From: Entoloma clypeatum
Taxonomy: Eukaryota; Basidiomycota; Agaricomycetes; Agaricales; Entolomataceae
Direction: 5' to 3'
Length of the DNA stretch: 64,000 nt
Assembly (NCBI GenBank): GCA_963565915.1
Contig: OY751485.1
Span: 5,704,001-5,768,000, forward strand
Program-made: the position numbers and the translations under genes
Part shown: positions 19,693 to 31,024 of the stretch, one piece after another
How positions within the stretch are numbered: position 1 is the first letter of the stretch
How the letters are laid out: each line of letters starts with the position of its first letter
The notes under the pieces: generated by a model
Told to the model about the DNA's origin: nothing
Database searches by the model: none
What the model saw: only the letters and a program-made list of their open reading frames with translations

Positions 19693-20010
19693 TCCACCAC
19701 CCCAAACCCGCCCACTGCTGCCACCTACCTGTCCACCAAATGGCGCGGGAGGCAAAACCAGTGGCCAGAGAGGGGGAGGTGCACTGGGAGGCTCACGACA
19801 GCAAGTGGCCCAACAACGCGAGCGCTGGGGGATGAGACATGATGCGGGGTGGGACAAGGCAAGGGCTGTAACAGGACAAGGTGGGATGTCTACAACCGTG
19901 CTGTCCACCACCCCGAAACCGCCCACTGGTGCCACCTGCCCATCCGCCAAATGGCGAAACCAGTGGTCAGAGAGGGGGAAGTGTGCTGGGAGGTCCACGA
20001 CAGCAGGCAG
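19693..20010. repeat. Imperfect direct repeat, about 211-bp period
   Basis: About 115 bp starting TCCACCACCCC at 19693 recurs at 19904 with scattered changes (shared: CCCACTG, CCAAATGGCG, CAGAGAGGGGGA, ACGACAGCA). ORFs here arise from the repeat and are not supported as genes. Confidence 0.6.
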
Positions 20011-21290
20011 GTACTCAGCATCAAGAGCATGTTGCTGCTATCATTCTCATGAAAACATGTGGGTTTTCTGTACCCCCACACCCATTATAAGCTGCACCAT
20101 CGCGGAGGGGCTACCCCTATCCCAGACCCTGCGAAAACCCATATCAGGAAGGAATAAAAATAACTAGCTGATGAATTAAAAAGGGAATGGCGCACAAGCA
20201 TGGCCACAGCTCATTATATTGGCCGACTGACTAAGTTGCATGAACCAGCAAACAGAAATGAACCACAAAGACTTTGGGGGAGTCGTGATATATTACAATG
20301 AGAGTGATATATCATGAGTGATATATCACCCAGTAGACCTGTAATTAATGCTGTACATGCAACACAGTCATGCTAAGGTGTTAGGATATGATATATCACC
20401 CTTACTGACTAGGTTGCTTCGGAGGCGGCAACTCAAGCCAGCAAGAATCACATATGCAAAAGAGAAAAATCTCTGCCAGGATTTCCAGCGGAACTCTTCA
20501 GTGAGGAGCGATTATTTGGCAGAGCTTGTCTGCCTGTGCAATCTTTCATCTATGCCACCGAGTGCGCAAGCGCTTACCGCTGTTGAGATGCTTGATTTCA
20601 GATTTGATTGCTTCAAGAAGAACTCCAGCCCAGAAATTGGCATATTCAGGAAGAGGATCATTGTTGTCCTCATATCTTGCGAGTTCCAAAGTGTAGCATT
20701 TATCAGTGTCAATGAGAGTCAAAGAGGGCTATATTCAGGTGCAATATTAGTCTTGGGCCGGAATAAAAACTTGCCATACATGAGTACCTCAAGGGTAGCT
20801 GATATTGGGAGAAGGTCTCACACCTTGGTCTCACATCATTCGGCAAGGGGGTCCCACAAAATTAAAAAAGCACCCAGGGTCGGTTTTTTTTTTAACAGCA
20901 ACTTCAAGGGGGTGTCGGAACGCGATCCCGGCAACACATGTGGGTGGGGGGGGAGGGGGGGGGGGTCCTTGGGGGTGAAAAAAAAAGTCCAACCATCAGC
21001 AAAATCTGGAGATGCTGGAAAGTGTCCAGAGCGCTCTGGAGCTTCATAGCGCTGTAGCGAAGGGTTATGATTTGAGAGTGCTCTGTAGCAATCTGCCATC
21101 ACTCTGTAGCACTCTGTAGCAAGCTGCCATCACTCTGTAGTGCTACAGAGCAACCTCTCATGACTATGTATCACTACAGACTGTGTTTCTTCAATGCTAT
21201 GAATTGCCATAATATTGGCTCATTCATCAGATTTACTTGTAACACACAAAAGTGGTAGTATCAAAAATCATTTCCATTTGAAAGCAAATT
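20011..21290. other. Non-coding repeat-rich region with G-run and CTCTGTAGC repeats
   Basis: Palindrome GTGATATATCAC is at 20318-20329 with near copies at 20304 and 20388. A long G-rich run lies at 20941-20970. CTCTGTAGC/CTACAGAG units recur at about 21035-21170. A 233-codon frame (20348-21049) has no recognisable content and crosses the homopolymers, so it was not accepted. Confidence 0.5.
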
Positions 21291-21499
21291 CTACAAGGCT
21301 ACAAAAATGAAAAGAGATACTGAATGTCGCACCAAACCCAAGACAAGTCCCCCCTGCCCCACGCATCCCTCAATGGTACATTGCCGTGCATCCCTCGGCG
21401 GGCATTGCCACATCCTCGGGGCATATTTGCATGTCCCACTGGAGAAAACTCCCCCTGCCCCAAGCATCCCTCGGTGGTGCATTGCCATGTTTGCTCATG

Positions 21500-22145
21500 C
21501 CTTATTCACATGTCCCGCCCTTCACCCCGCCGTTCTTCTGCAGCGACCGTCTCAGTACCCCTCCCCACCACCCCCACCACTGTCGTGTTCTCCGTTAGTG
21601 TGATGGGCATGCCATGTCCCGCGCCATCCCACGTTCTTAGGCCCCACACATCCCTCAGCAGGCATAGCCACATTTCCTCATGCCCTTGCATGTCCTGCCC
21701 TTCCCCCCACCGTTCTTCTGCTGTGGTTATTGCAGTAGCCCTCCCCCCACCATTGCCCACCACCGTCATGTTCTTCTTCATATGTCCCCTGCTGTTCTGT
21801 TAGTATGTGTGGTGTGGCACAGTGGGGTGCTCACCAGTAGTGCGGCCTGCATGGCTGTCATGTGAACGGAGAGAGGAGAGGTTGACAAAGAGGATGGGGG
21901 GAGGGATCAGACATGAGGGTGATGAGGAAGGGAGTTAAAGGGATGTTGATGGACTTTGGCTATTGTTCAACTTTCAGACGTTGCCAGAACTTGGCCACGC
22001 CTGCCAAGGGATGTGTGGGGCAGGACATGCCTAAGAACGGCAGGATGGCGTGAGGGGACGTGGCAGGGGTGGGGGACAGCACTCTGCTGTGCCATGCCCA
22101 TCACACCAATGAAGAACACAACGGCGGTGGGGAGGGGGGAGGATG
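21500..22145. repeat. Degenerate inverted repeat of C-rich units
   Basis: The C-rich left side (about 21500-21700, e.g. GTGTGATGGGCATGCCATG) is matched in reverse complement at about 21985-22145. The left side also holds two tandem versions of a unit containing CACCG(T)TCTTCTGC. Looks like an arm-to-arm repeat of a fold-back element. Confidence 0.45.
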
Positions 22146-23039
22146 AGGAGCATATGTACATCACTCTTCACACATTTTTCAATGAGGGCCCTCATTTTCA
22201 TATTGTAATTCATGTCCTTTTTCATATTCTCGTGCTATTCAGATGCATTTGGATGTATGAAAACCCAAGCATGAGGACTGATTGGTGAGTATGGCTTACT
22301 AGGTTACTATGATGATATGGCAGTTCTATGTTATGAAGTATTACAAGGCTATGGCTTACTAGAGTACTACAATATTTAGGCAGTTCTATGTTACAAGACT
22401 ACATCTTGCTACATCATGCTACAGCCCTCAGTTACACTGCTATAACATGCTATGGCACTACACCACACTACATGTTTGGGAGTGTTTGCTACAGTTTGCT
22501 ATGAGCCCAAATCAGAGTTTGCTGATGACACCCAAATTAATTGGCCAAAAACGGCAGTCAGAATGCCCAGCAACACACGATTTTCTCTCTGACATCTCCC
22601 CCCGTCTCCGCACTCTGAGCCTCACGTTCGAAGGCCCCCTGCAGGCCTGCGGCTCCATCTCGACCTTCCTCAATGCCCTCCCAGGCTCTCCTCCTTCTCT
22701 ATCAGCAAATCCTGGGTGGACTACATACATAGCCTTGTGCAGGTCTGTGCAGATTCTTGCAGGGCTGAAGTTCCAAAGACAAGGTATATGCTACATGCAG
22801 CTCTGTGAAAGCTGTGCAGAGGCTCCACAGCCCCAATAGCATCTTTTACAGACCTACACAGACCCTCTACATCTTCATAGACCTCCATAATATGACTTAC
22901 AGCCATGCAGAGCTATCAAATCTCAAATACAGTTCAAATATTTTTATTTTATTAGATGTAACAAAAATGATATGTTTGAGAATGAAAGATATATTCAATT
23001 TCCATGCTATGATAACTGACAACACAATAGTATTGTCTG
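22146..23039. other. Non-coding region with a weak LRR-like fragment
   Basis: At about 22560-22700 (plus) a frame reads LSDISPRLRTLSLTFEGPLQ, the style of an F-box/LRR protein, without start, F-box or supported splice sites. It is preceded by CAGAGTTTGCTGATG, also found at 24747 before another LRR-like fragment. Otherwise low-complexity TACA/CTACA text. Confidence 0.3.
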
Positions 23040-24455
23040 TCCCTTGCCTGCATATTGTATGTCTCGTCCCTCACAGTCTTCACCTGCACCACGCATGTGT
23101 TGGTGTTTCTCATGTCCCTTGCCCACCCGTCGTCCCTCTCGAGCGCGCCGTCCCATGTGCACCTTCTGCCATCCTTGCATCTGTGTGGGTGTTCTACTGT
23201 TCTCGCATGTCCCCACCAATTCTTGTCCATGCTGCGCGGTTTTCGTGTCTCCTGCCGTTCTCGGGTGTTTCGTGAGTGGTATGACATGACATGAATGGCA
23301 GGGTGCTTACCTTTAGTGCGTTCTGCACCGTTATCTCGTGCATGCGCCTCCCCCCCCCATTTCTCACGGGTCCTGTCCATCAGATATCCTGCGGTTCTGG
23401 TTCTCATGTCTGATAGCGTGTCCCGCCATTTCTCGGATGTGTCATGATGGTCTGACGTGAGGTGAAGGCTGTGGTGCTTCCCTATACATGGCCTTCATGT
23501 CCCTCATGTAAATGGAGGGAGGAGGCATCGACGAGGGATGGAATGCAGTGGAGAGAGGTGATGCCAGATGGGGGAAGGCAAGAAGTTGAAGTTGACATTG
23601 GAGTAGGGCATAGCCCGACTCCACCATGGTCATGTGACCTAGCCAGATAGACACGAGCCCGCCTGTTCTAGAGTAGATCTGCTACCATCTGCTTGCCTTT
23701 GCAGTGCCTCAGGTGCCGCCTCCAGACCGTCTCCACCTCTCCAACGTGGGGCCAGCTATTGATATACTTGGTGAAACATTGGAACTTGCCAAACTCGGCA
23801 ACGGCCAAAAGTCAAACAATATTCCAAGTTCCACATCACTCCTTCTTGCTTATCACCTCCCTCCACACCATCCCTCCCTCCTCCCTCCTTCCATACAAAG
23901 GCCACGGCGGCCACATATAGGTAAGCACCATGACGTTTATCTCATATCAGACCACTCATGACACACCCAAGAACGGTGGGACACACCATCAGATGCAAGA
24001 ACCGTGGGGATACATGACAAATGGGACAGGACACACGAGAAACGGGGGGCGCACAACACGTGATAACAGCACAGAATGCACTCAAGGTAAGCACCCCACC
24101 ATTCACATCACGTCATACCACTAACGGCGCAGGGCACGTGATAACGGCGGGACACATGGACCGCACAGATGCAAGGATGGTAGAAGGCGCATGAGGGATG
24201 GCGCGCTCAAGAGGGAGATGGGAGATGGGCGGGTGGGAGACATGAGAAGCACATGCACAGCACGGCGGGGACTGCGAGGGATGGACGGCCAAAGGCACAT
24301 GATGGACAGCAGGCTCATGAGGGAGAGGGACAACGGGCGGGCGAGGGACATGAGAAATGCCAGCACACGCGCGGTGCAGGTGGGGACTGTGAGGGATGAG
24401 AGATATGATGGGTGGGCAAGACGGAGACATTTTCTTGTACATTTTTTATGTTGTA
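23040..24455. mobile_element. Fold-back element with about 0.42-0.52 kb inverted arms
   Basis: The left arm (about 23040-23465) is matched in reverse complement by about 23935-24455. Examples are the CCTCACAGTC...CACCTGCACC block against 24375-24400, and AGTGGTATGAC...GGTGCTTACCTT against about 24085-24125. The centre (23466-23930) contains a short frame LQCLRCRLQTVSTSPTW with no family assignment. Arm identity is moderate, so the element is old. Exact ends and TSD were not resolved. Confidence 0.55.
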
Positions 24456-24760
24456 GCACTTATTCAATCCAAATTTTCCAACCCGTTTTTTTGTGAATTC
24501 CTGTATCATATTATCATGTTTCTATAAAGGTGTTGTAAAGGGTTCCTAGTTACTTTTACAGAGCTCTGTATTCCCTTAAGATCTATATATGACTCTATAG
24601 AAACTGTATCACCTACCAGCTCTGGAAAGACCTTCAAATTTTACACTTCATCTCTAAAGATCTTCAAAGCTTAAATTTGGCCCCAACAGTGCTGCGAAGA
24701 GCTGCACAGAACATAGGCAAAGCTGCAACAATCTTCAGCAAAAATCAGAGTTTGCTGATG
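24420..24760 (+). repeat. Dispersed repeat, copy 1
   Basis: About 330 bp matched in reverse complement at 53590-53900. Shared landmarks: TATCATATTATCATGTTTCT, TTACTTTTACAGAGCTCTGT and GAAACTGTATCACCTA. It lies next to the fold-back arms at 23040-24455; copy 2 also lies next to C-rich arm-like DNA. Confidence 0.6.
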
Positions 24761-25327
24761 TCAACCACACCAAGATGCTGGCGCGCTGCAGGACTGCGTA
24801 TCCAGCCTGCGCTCCCTTGTCATTCCCACTTCTGTTCCCACTGTTCCCATTGCCAACTCCCTCAACACCCTCACCCTCACCCTCGCTGTCCCCAACCACC
24901 TCTGACCACCTCCACACTCTCCCCCACCTGCGTGTACATCTGTGGCTTCAAATGCACATCAATAGTGCTTGCCCTCCTGCATGCCCTTGTTGCTGCCCAA
25001 CCTCCAAGAGGTGCTGTGCGCCCTGAGCCTCTCGGCGCATGGGAAGAAGAGCTCAGAGCCGCTGCAGCGGCTATAGGCAGAGGTGTGGGTGCAGTGCCTT
25101 GCACCGGCACTCGTCAATTTTGTAATTGAGCAAGAGGGCCATGTATTTTCTTTATTTTATCTCATGTTTTTCACAGAAATATATATGTTTGTGGGCATAA
25201 CATACTATATTAGGAAGGAGAGGGTGGGGGGTCTGGCGAGGCTGAAAAAAAGTCCAATGTGTGTTGCTGTAGTCATGTTCTGACACCCCCTTGGCCAACT
25301 TTCGATAACTAACCAACCATCATGTGA
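24761..25327. other. Non-coding region with LRR-like remnant
   Basis: Plus-strand frames around 24785-25060 contain LRR-style text (LQDCVSSLRSLVIPTS; LPNLQEVLCALSLSAHGK) in changing frames with a TGA. Probably a decayed fragment of an F-box/LRR gene. No start or complete gene. Confidence 0.3.
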
Positions 25328-25334
25328 CATAATT

Positions 25335-25767
25335 CCCAGTGAAAATTGGGTCACGTGGGAGTGGGTTTTCTCAGGGCTATTTTTGGTTTGATCTTGTCTA
25401 ATTTGGTTTAAATCAGTCCAAATGGGAAATTTGATTTGACTTATGGAGAGTCCAACTTTAAGGGTTTGAGAGGGTTTGAGTCAGAATAATCTGGAAATTC
25501 AACCATCAATTCCCACAGGTTCCCACTCAATTCCCCTGCTTTGACAGATTTTAACTGAATCACCCCTGAAAAAACGTGAGAAAACTGGATCACATTGTGC
25601 TTGTTTCCTAAATTTTCCAGGTTATCCTGACTCAAACCCTTAAAGTTGGACTCACTGTTGATCAAATCCAATTTCCCATTTGGACTGATTTAAGCCAAGT
25701 TAGGCAAGATTAAACCTAAAATAGCCCTGAAAAAAAACCACTCCCACACGACCCAATTTTCACTGGG
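25335..25767. mobile_element. 433-bp MITE with long terminal inverted repeats and 7-bp TSD
   Basis: Ends CCCAGTGAAAATTGGGTC / reverse complement at 25750-25767. Arms of about 165 bp pair imperfectly around a short centre. A perfect direct repeat CATAATT flanks it (25328-25334 and 25768-25774). No coding capacity. The CAGTG-like termini recall hAT MITEs, but those usually have 8-bp TSDs, so the superfamily is open. Confidence 0.8.
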
Positions 25768-25828
25768 CATAATTACTTAAAAAGGAAAGTGATCGACAAA
25801 TTCAATTGAGGTACACTGGAGCCTACAC

Positions 25829-26429
25829 TCAATGATGTTTTTCTCTACGCACATCCGGCTTGCATGCCTCACAGGTCCAGTTGTTAGTCGAGTACTCGCA
25901 ACCTACACAACCCAGATGGTACTGAAACCAGAGAACATCAGCTAAGTCCCTTGCATGCTCGAGGATTTACATATGAACTCACCCATCTTGTCTCACAGCC
26001 TGCCCATTTACACTTGATGACTTCTTTGTTAACCTCAACCTCCCTCTCTGTGACAGCTAGACCACATGTACAAACTGAGAGCAAGCCAAGATCTCGTGTA
26101 CGGCGCACCCGGCCTGAGCGCATGGCTGGTGCAACTGCTGTGGTGAATGAATGGGCTTCGACATTCGCATGAACAGGTGGGCACCTTTGCTGTGCTGTTT
26201 CAACAGGTGGGGCTGACTCAGGCTGTTCTATTGGCCTACTTAATGTTACGACACAGTTTTTGGCAACAGCTGGGGAGTTGAGGAGTGCTGAGTTTGCAGT
26301 CAGTGGTTGGTCGGCCTTGATTGCAATGGTGAGATTTTGTTTTTGAACAGTTTGATTTGAACTTACATTCTCCTCTTCCTTGCGGCATGCCTCCCCATCA
26401 TTGAAAATGTTGTGCGGGATGGCAACCCA
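25829..26429 (-). CDS. PHD-finger protein, 3' end (5' part not found)
   Basis: Two exons on the minus strand, 26429-25983 and 25921-25829 (stop), with intron 25922-25982 (GTGAGT...CAG, phase 0). A splice acceptor at 26430 suggests further upstream exons. The 149-codon exon has no stop. It ends in a zinc-finger pattern: CTCG, then CKWAGC, then across the intron YHLGC and WTCEACK, i.e. CxC-x(n)-Cx4C-x(n)-HxxC-x(n)-CxxC, matching a C4HC3 PHD finger. A basic SGRVRRTRD stretch precedes it. PHD fingers usually read histone tails in the nucleus. Similar C-terminal fingers occur in expanded gene families of Agaricomycetes, but the exact family is uncertain. The upstream exons may have been displaced by repeats. 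Confidence 0.6.
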
Positions 26430-28714
26430 CTGCCAAATAATAATAAATACTTTCGAAATGATTGATTTTGATGAATATAACTTGCTACCAGCTCTGAAAA
26501 AACTAGATATCTATGTCGAAACCACTGAAAAAAATTACCTTCCCAAAAAAATTTAAGCCCCTAAATGGTGGGACCAACCAACCAACCCTATATGGTGAAT
26601 TTCACATGTGACCCCCCCCCTTGTCATTCGGGCCTATTTTTCCTTGATTTTTCCTCTGGTTTTCTGAGACCGCTCTCAAATTGCCCCATGTCCGTGCGGC
26701 TGGTCATCTGAATCGTCAAACAGAAACAGCCAGTGTTTTCCCAACTCATATAACAGTCAATCAACCCTCAACACTCTTGAACAGATTTCTTTCTGGCCGC
26801 TGGTAGAAACATGACCTACATAACAGTCATGCCAATCTTTTTTGATGGATTTGAATTTTTCTCGAATTTTCAGATTTCCAAAAAATCAAAAAATAATCAC
26901 ATGGTGACGAATTGATTGAGTACAACACTACCTGAGACAGGCTTGTCATGACTGCAGTCCGACTGAGTCCGACTCTGACTTAGTCGTTATGACTTGACTA
27001 TGATTGACTAGTCCGACTGATCAAGGGTTTGACCATGAAATATTACTATATATGATATGTCTGGTTCTCGACTCAACATCTGACAGTACTCGGCAGCAGC
27101 AGCCCCAGCCTCAGATGCCAACAAGGTCTCATATACCTCCCCCTCTCCAAGTTCTCTATTCCACTTTCCAAAAGGATCCCATCACATGCAACGACACATC
27201 TGCACTATTAGTATCTGTTTCGGTGGGATATATGAAGAGTTTACACAGTGGTATGGATTTTTTTCATGCTGGAATAGATTGGGCAGGCAGATGAGTGGAT
27301 GGTGGGTTGGGGTCGCACTGGTGGTAGTGGGGCAGGTAAGTTGTCATCAGGCATGTTTGCAGCAGTAGCACTCACAATAAGTTGCTGCGAAAGTTGATCA
27401 AAGTTTAACAGGCCTTTGGAACCATCAATGCCAACCTCCAAACTATCAGAGCTGTAAGACCAGCTGCATGAATGTGAGATAGGTTTAAATTTAGAACGCA
27501 ACATTGCGCAGGGCAAGCTTCATCTTGCGCATGGTTTCTGAGATTGGGGGAAACAAGTTGGTCAGAAAGAAGGGGGCATCGAAAGTATCGCCGTTCGATG
27601 AGTATCAAGGAACCACACATGTGTACATGTTGCATACACGACTCTTCAACAACCAATGGCCAGTTACTCAGTACTCAGACACAACCGACCAGCAGGCCAG
27701 TTTGCCTTGACTAGTCGTGACTAGTCAGTCAGAGTCAGTTGCGCTGATGTGACTGTTCTGACTTGACTGATCCGACCCACAGTCAATGTGACTTGCACAA
27801 CACTGACCTGAGAAGGACACTTCGGGGGATGGATACTTGGCCATGCTGCTTGAGATTGCACTGTGCATCATCCAGTATGTCATTGAGGAGAGAAGTGGCT
27901 TGATGTGAGTACATCGCAATTCCTACAGTTTTGGCTAGTGGGGCTATTTCAGGCTAGTACTCATGCCTACTAGCCCGAAATAGTTCAATAATCACAAGTT
28001 CGATAATCTAGGTCAGATCGATCACTAGGGCAGTGCGAGATGATGCCAACATGTCGCCAAGAGACCAAAGACTATGGTTTTTTCTCATTCTCAATGGTAT
28101 TGGGCTTACTTTTGTAATCATTATATACATCATCTGTAATGTATTCTAGCACTTTCATAATGAATGAATAACTGATCAAGTCTTCAGGCTAGTTGGACTT
28201 GTTATCTAGTGATGAGCAAAATAGCTCCAAATAGATCAATAGCTTTTTGTGGAAATGCTGATGTAACGGTGAGTTCCAGAACAAACTTGTCCTTCAGAAA
28301 TTTGAACAACTATAGTGATTGTCATCCTGGTTCTGCAGGAGAACTGTCTGCTCATCAGTTTCTGACTGCCTCATGTATGTTTATATCCACTAGGGCCTGG
28401 CGGTCGGTGAACAGCATATTTCAGTGTTTCAACTAGAAAACGAGCAGCTGCACCAACGTTCGGCTTCCTCGGGGTTCCAGCAAGGCTTCTGTCAATACAT
28501 CTCCCCATAATTGGGCCAGTCCGCACCAAATACCAGTGAAGCAATTGGATTCTTTTCATACAGAACCATTGAGCTTGCGATGGCACTGCCCCTGTTTGTT
28601 GGTCCGACTGCATGTATTCTTCAAAGACTATTTAAATCAAGACTCCTCCTAGCAGTATCCCCCATCCAACGAACCACTCTCCCTCAGTTCAGTTCCACAG
28701 ACCAATCAATCTAC
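26430..28714. other. Region without a recognised gene
   Basis: AT-rich, with two patches of GACTGAGTC/TGACTAGTC-type low complexity (about 26945-27025 and 27710-27790). A minus-strand frame at 27516-27241 (ending ...CPIYSSMKKIHTTV) could be an upstream exon of the PHD-finger gene but joins it by no convincing splice sites. Nothing else is supported. Confidence 0.4.
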
Positions 28715-29343
28715 ATGTCTGCTCTCCAGGTAAGCTTTTCTCCCTCAACACACTCGCCACCCTCCCTCACGAAATCACTCGTTAATAAGGACAGGGGCAT
28801 CTACAAGATTCAGAGCCATCTCGCGGGGGGTAACGCCTATCTCGACCTCTCCAATTTGGATAATACCTCTGGCGTGTTCCCTTCAACGTCTCAATACCTC
28901 TCCAAACTCTCCGCTTACTATTCCGCTCTAGTCCAAATTTGGACCGGTGCGAACGTACCAGCTCAACTGGTAAGGCAGTTATTTCTATTGCATATATCAT
29001 CCCCAAGTTGATAATTCAGTATGGGCTATAGTGGAGACTTATCTGGAGGGGAGACGGATACTGTGGTCTGCAATGTGTCGATGGGAACAAGTTCCTTGGC
29101 GTTCATTCCACTGGACAGGGTGCCCACCTCATCAGATTGGATAACGGTGATACAAACACAGCATGGAGTTTCCAGTGGACTCAGAATGGCCTAAGGTCTG
29201 TTGTATATCTGAGGTCTTCCTCTCCGTGATCCTCATGTCTCGCTACTAGGCTTTTTTTTGCCTCTGATAACAACAATTTGGTTGCCGACGTGAAGGGAGG
29301 TGCCATGAACACCTGTCCAGCTTTGGGTCATCAACAGCACTGA
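28715..29343 (+). CDS. Ricin-B-type (beta-trefoil) lectin, five exons
   Basis: Exons 28715-28729, 28790-28871, 28932-28969, 29032-29195 and 29250-29343 give 130 residues. The frame works only if intron 2 (28872-28931) is of the GC-AG type; introns 1, 3 and 4 are GT-AG. Motifs of mushroom ricin-B-like lectins are visible: IYKIQSHLAGGNAYLDLSN, PAQLWRLIW, DGNKFLGVHSTGQGAHLI and the QxW signature in AWSFQW. It has no signal peptide, as usual for cytosolic fungal lectins of this fold, which bind sugars and are often linked to defence or fruiting. One beta-trefoil domain of normal length. The 3' end lies about 60 bp from a Tc1 element. No catalytic toxin chain is present. Confidence 0.7.
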
Positions 29344-29691
29344 TTCCCAACTCTGGAATTTGATAAAGACTTGAGTTTTTGTATACCTTCCGCGCCTGCA
29401 AACATACACTGACTCGGCAAAAGTATTGCATGACCTGATGTGAACAACAAATCGGTCTGACATACGCCAACCAAACACACTGGGGACAAGGTAAAGTACA
29501 CGAATTATGTACTAATAGGTAGACAATATATACATAAAATCTTATACAGAGTGACCAAGTAATGGTGCCGCTACGTGAGAAAGGATGTCATAGGGGGTTG
29601 CAATTCTTTTTCTGTTTTTCCGCGCTGATCACATTTTCGTCAAAAAGAGGTACAAGGGAGGGGAGAAAAATCACGGAAGACTCACAAAATG

Positions 29692-31024
29692 TTAATAGTG
29701 AGTGTGTTGTGTTGAAACTTTTCCATCACGTAGATTAGACTAGATTAGATTACATCACGTGACCTTTACACATCTTTGATTACATACTTGTTTGGTTGGT
29801 ACAAATAGTAGTACGGTATATAAGACCAGGAAACTGTCAATATCAACAAGTTGTCTCTTGACTCTTAACCAGCTCCATCGCTCTTATCAGCCTCAACCAC
29901 TCTCACCAGCCTCACCCTCCCAAACCATGTAAGTGGCTAGAACGGTTAAGTGGAGTACTTCCACACTGTAGCTGTGTTGCTCAGTACGCCTGTGGCTAGC
30001 GCCCAGATGGAACTTCAACATGTTGGCCCTTTGCCTTCAATGAATCACGAACCCTGTTGGGCATACTGTTGTAGAGATTATCGATAAACCCCTGGGGTAT
30101 CTTCTCCCATTCCTCCTGCAAGGCCAGCCATAATTTGTCGACGTTCGGTGGGAGTGGGTTCTGAGTGCATACCATTCGGTCCAAATAGTCCCATACATTC
30201 TCAATAGGGCTCATATCAGGTGAGTTGGGGGACCAGGGTAATATGTTGATCCCCTCGAGCTCGAGAAAACCTAGAGCATGGCGTGATCGGTGCTTCGGAT
30301 TGCCGTCCTGCTGGAAATAAATAGCTGCACGGTCTAGGTCGTACTTCCTGAGAGTGCCTAGAAGCGATTCCGAGAGGGTGTCAACATAAACAAAGCGATC
30401 CATGATGCCTTCAATACGATGTAGTTCTCCGACCCCATATTTTGTGATACACCCCCAGACCATCACACTCCCACCCCCATGCTTAACCTTCTTCTTTGTG
30501 AATCTCGGATTGCACACCTGCCCTGGTTCCCTCCAACACCATTCCCGACCATCAGAACCAAATAAGTTGAATTTGGACTCATCGGAAAATATGACTGATC
30601 CCCAATCCACCGTCGTCCAATAACAATAATGTTCAGCCCAGTCCAAATGCAGCCATTTATGCCGGGACGTGAGAAGTGGTTTGGATTGACATATATAAGA
30701 ACATAACCCTTGATTTCAAAGTGTTCTTCAGATCATATCGACATGTATATTGGGAAAGAACTTCTGCTGTAAGTCCGTAGCATTCTTTGCGAGGCCCGAA
30801 CTTAGCATGCGACGTGCTTTCTGTGCCTCCTCCTCCGAGATCTTGCGTGGGCGACCTGTCTTGGGTGCAACATCATCAAAATCATGAGCGTCTCCATATT
30901 GTTTGACTACTCGAGACACCGTAGACGGGTCGACATTCTCCTTTTCCGCAATCTCAATATTGCTGAGCCCATCATCCTTTCGAGTGACTATCGCAGCCTT
31001 CTTGGTGGGGGATGTGTAGGGCAT
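29692..31024 (-). pseudogene. Tc1-like DD34E transposase, inactivated
   Basis: Starts at 31024 (MPYTSPTKKAAIVT). A helix-turn-helix DNA-binding region (SNIEIAEKENVDPSTVSRVV) is followed by a DDE core: FSDESKF, QQDGNPKH, and 34 residues later SPIENVWD. Two in-frame TGA codons at 30728-30730 and 30716-30718 sit where related proteins have Arg (IRRTLRNQGL-like context), consistent with CGA to TGA. A solo LTR is inserted between codons GQH and THY; the original stop TAA is at 29692-29694. Otherwise full length with no frameshift. Confidence 0.9.
29710..30020 (+). repeat. Solo LTR of the copia B family inside the Tc1 transposase
   Basis: 311 bp, TGTTGAAAC to ACTTCAACA, with TSD TGTTG at 29705-29709 and 30021-30025. 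Removing it and one TSD gives the transposase C-terminus KAKGQHTHY-stop. It keeps the CACGTG box. Confidence 0.93.

Noticed and set aside
19649..20167. 172-codon frame beginning in the solo LTR
   Set aside because: Runs from LTR into a direct repeat; no conserved content.
20348..21049. 233-codon plus-strand frame
   Set aside because: No recognisable domain, crosses T- and G-homopolymers, lies in repeat DNA with no promoter or splice support.
21324..21803. 159-codon Pro/Cys/His-rich frame
   Set aside because: Product of C-rich tandem units inside an inverted repeat; the opposite strand and other phases are equally open.
28511..29011. 166-codon plus frame covering the lectin 5' end
   Set aside because: It joins upstream non-lectin text with introns; the spliced five-exon model explains the lectin motifs better.
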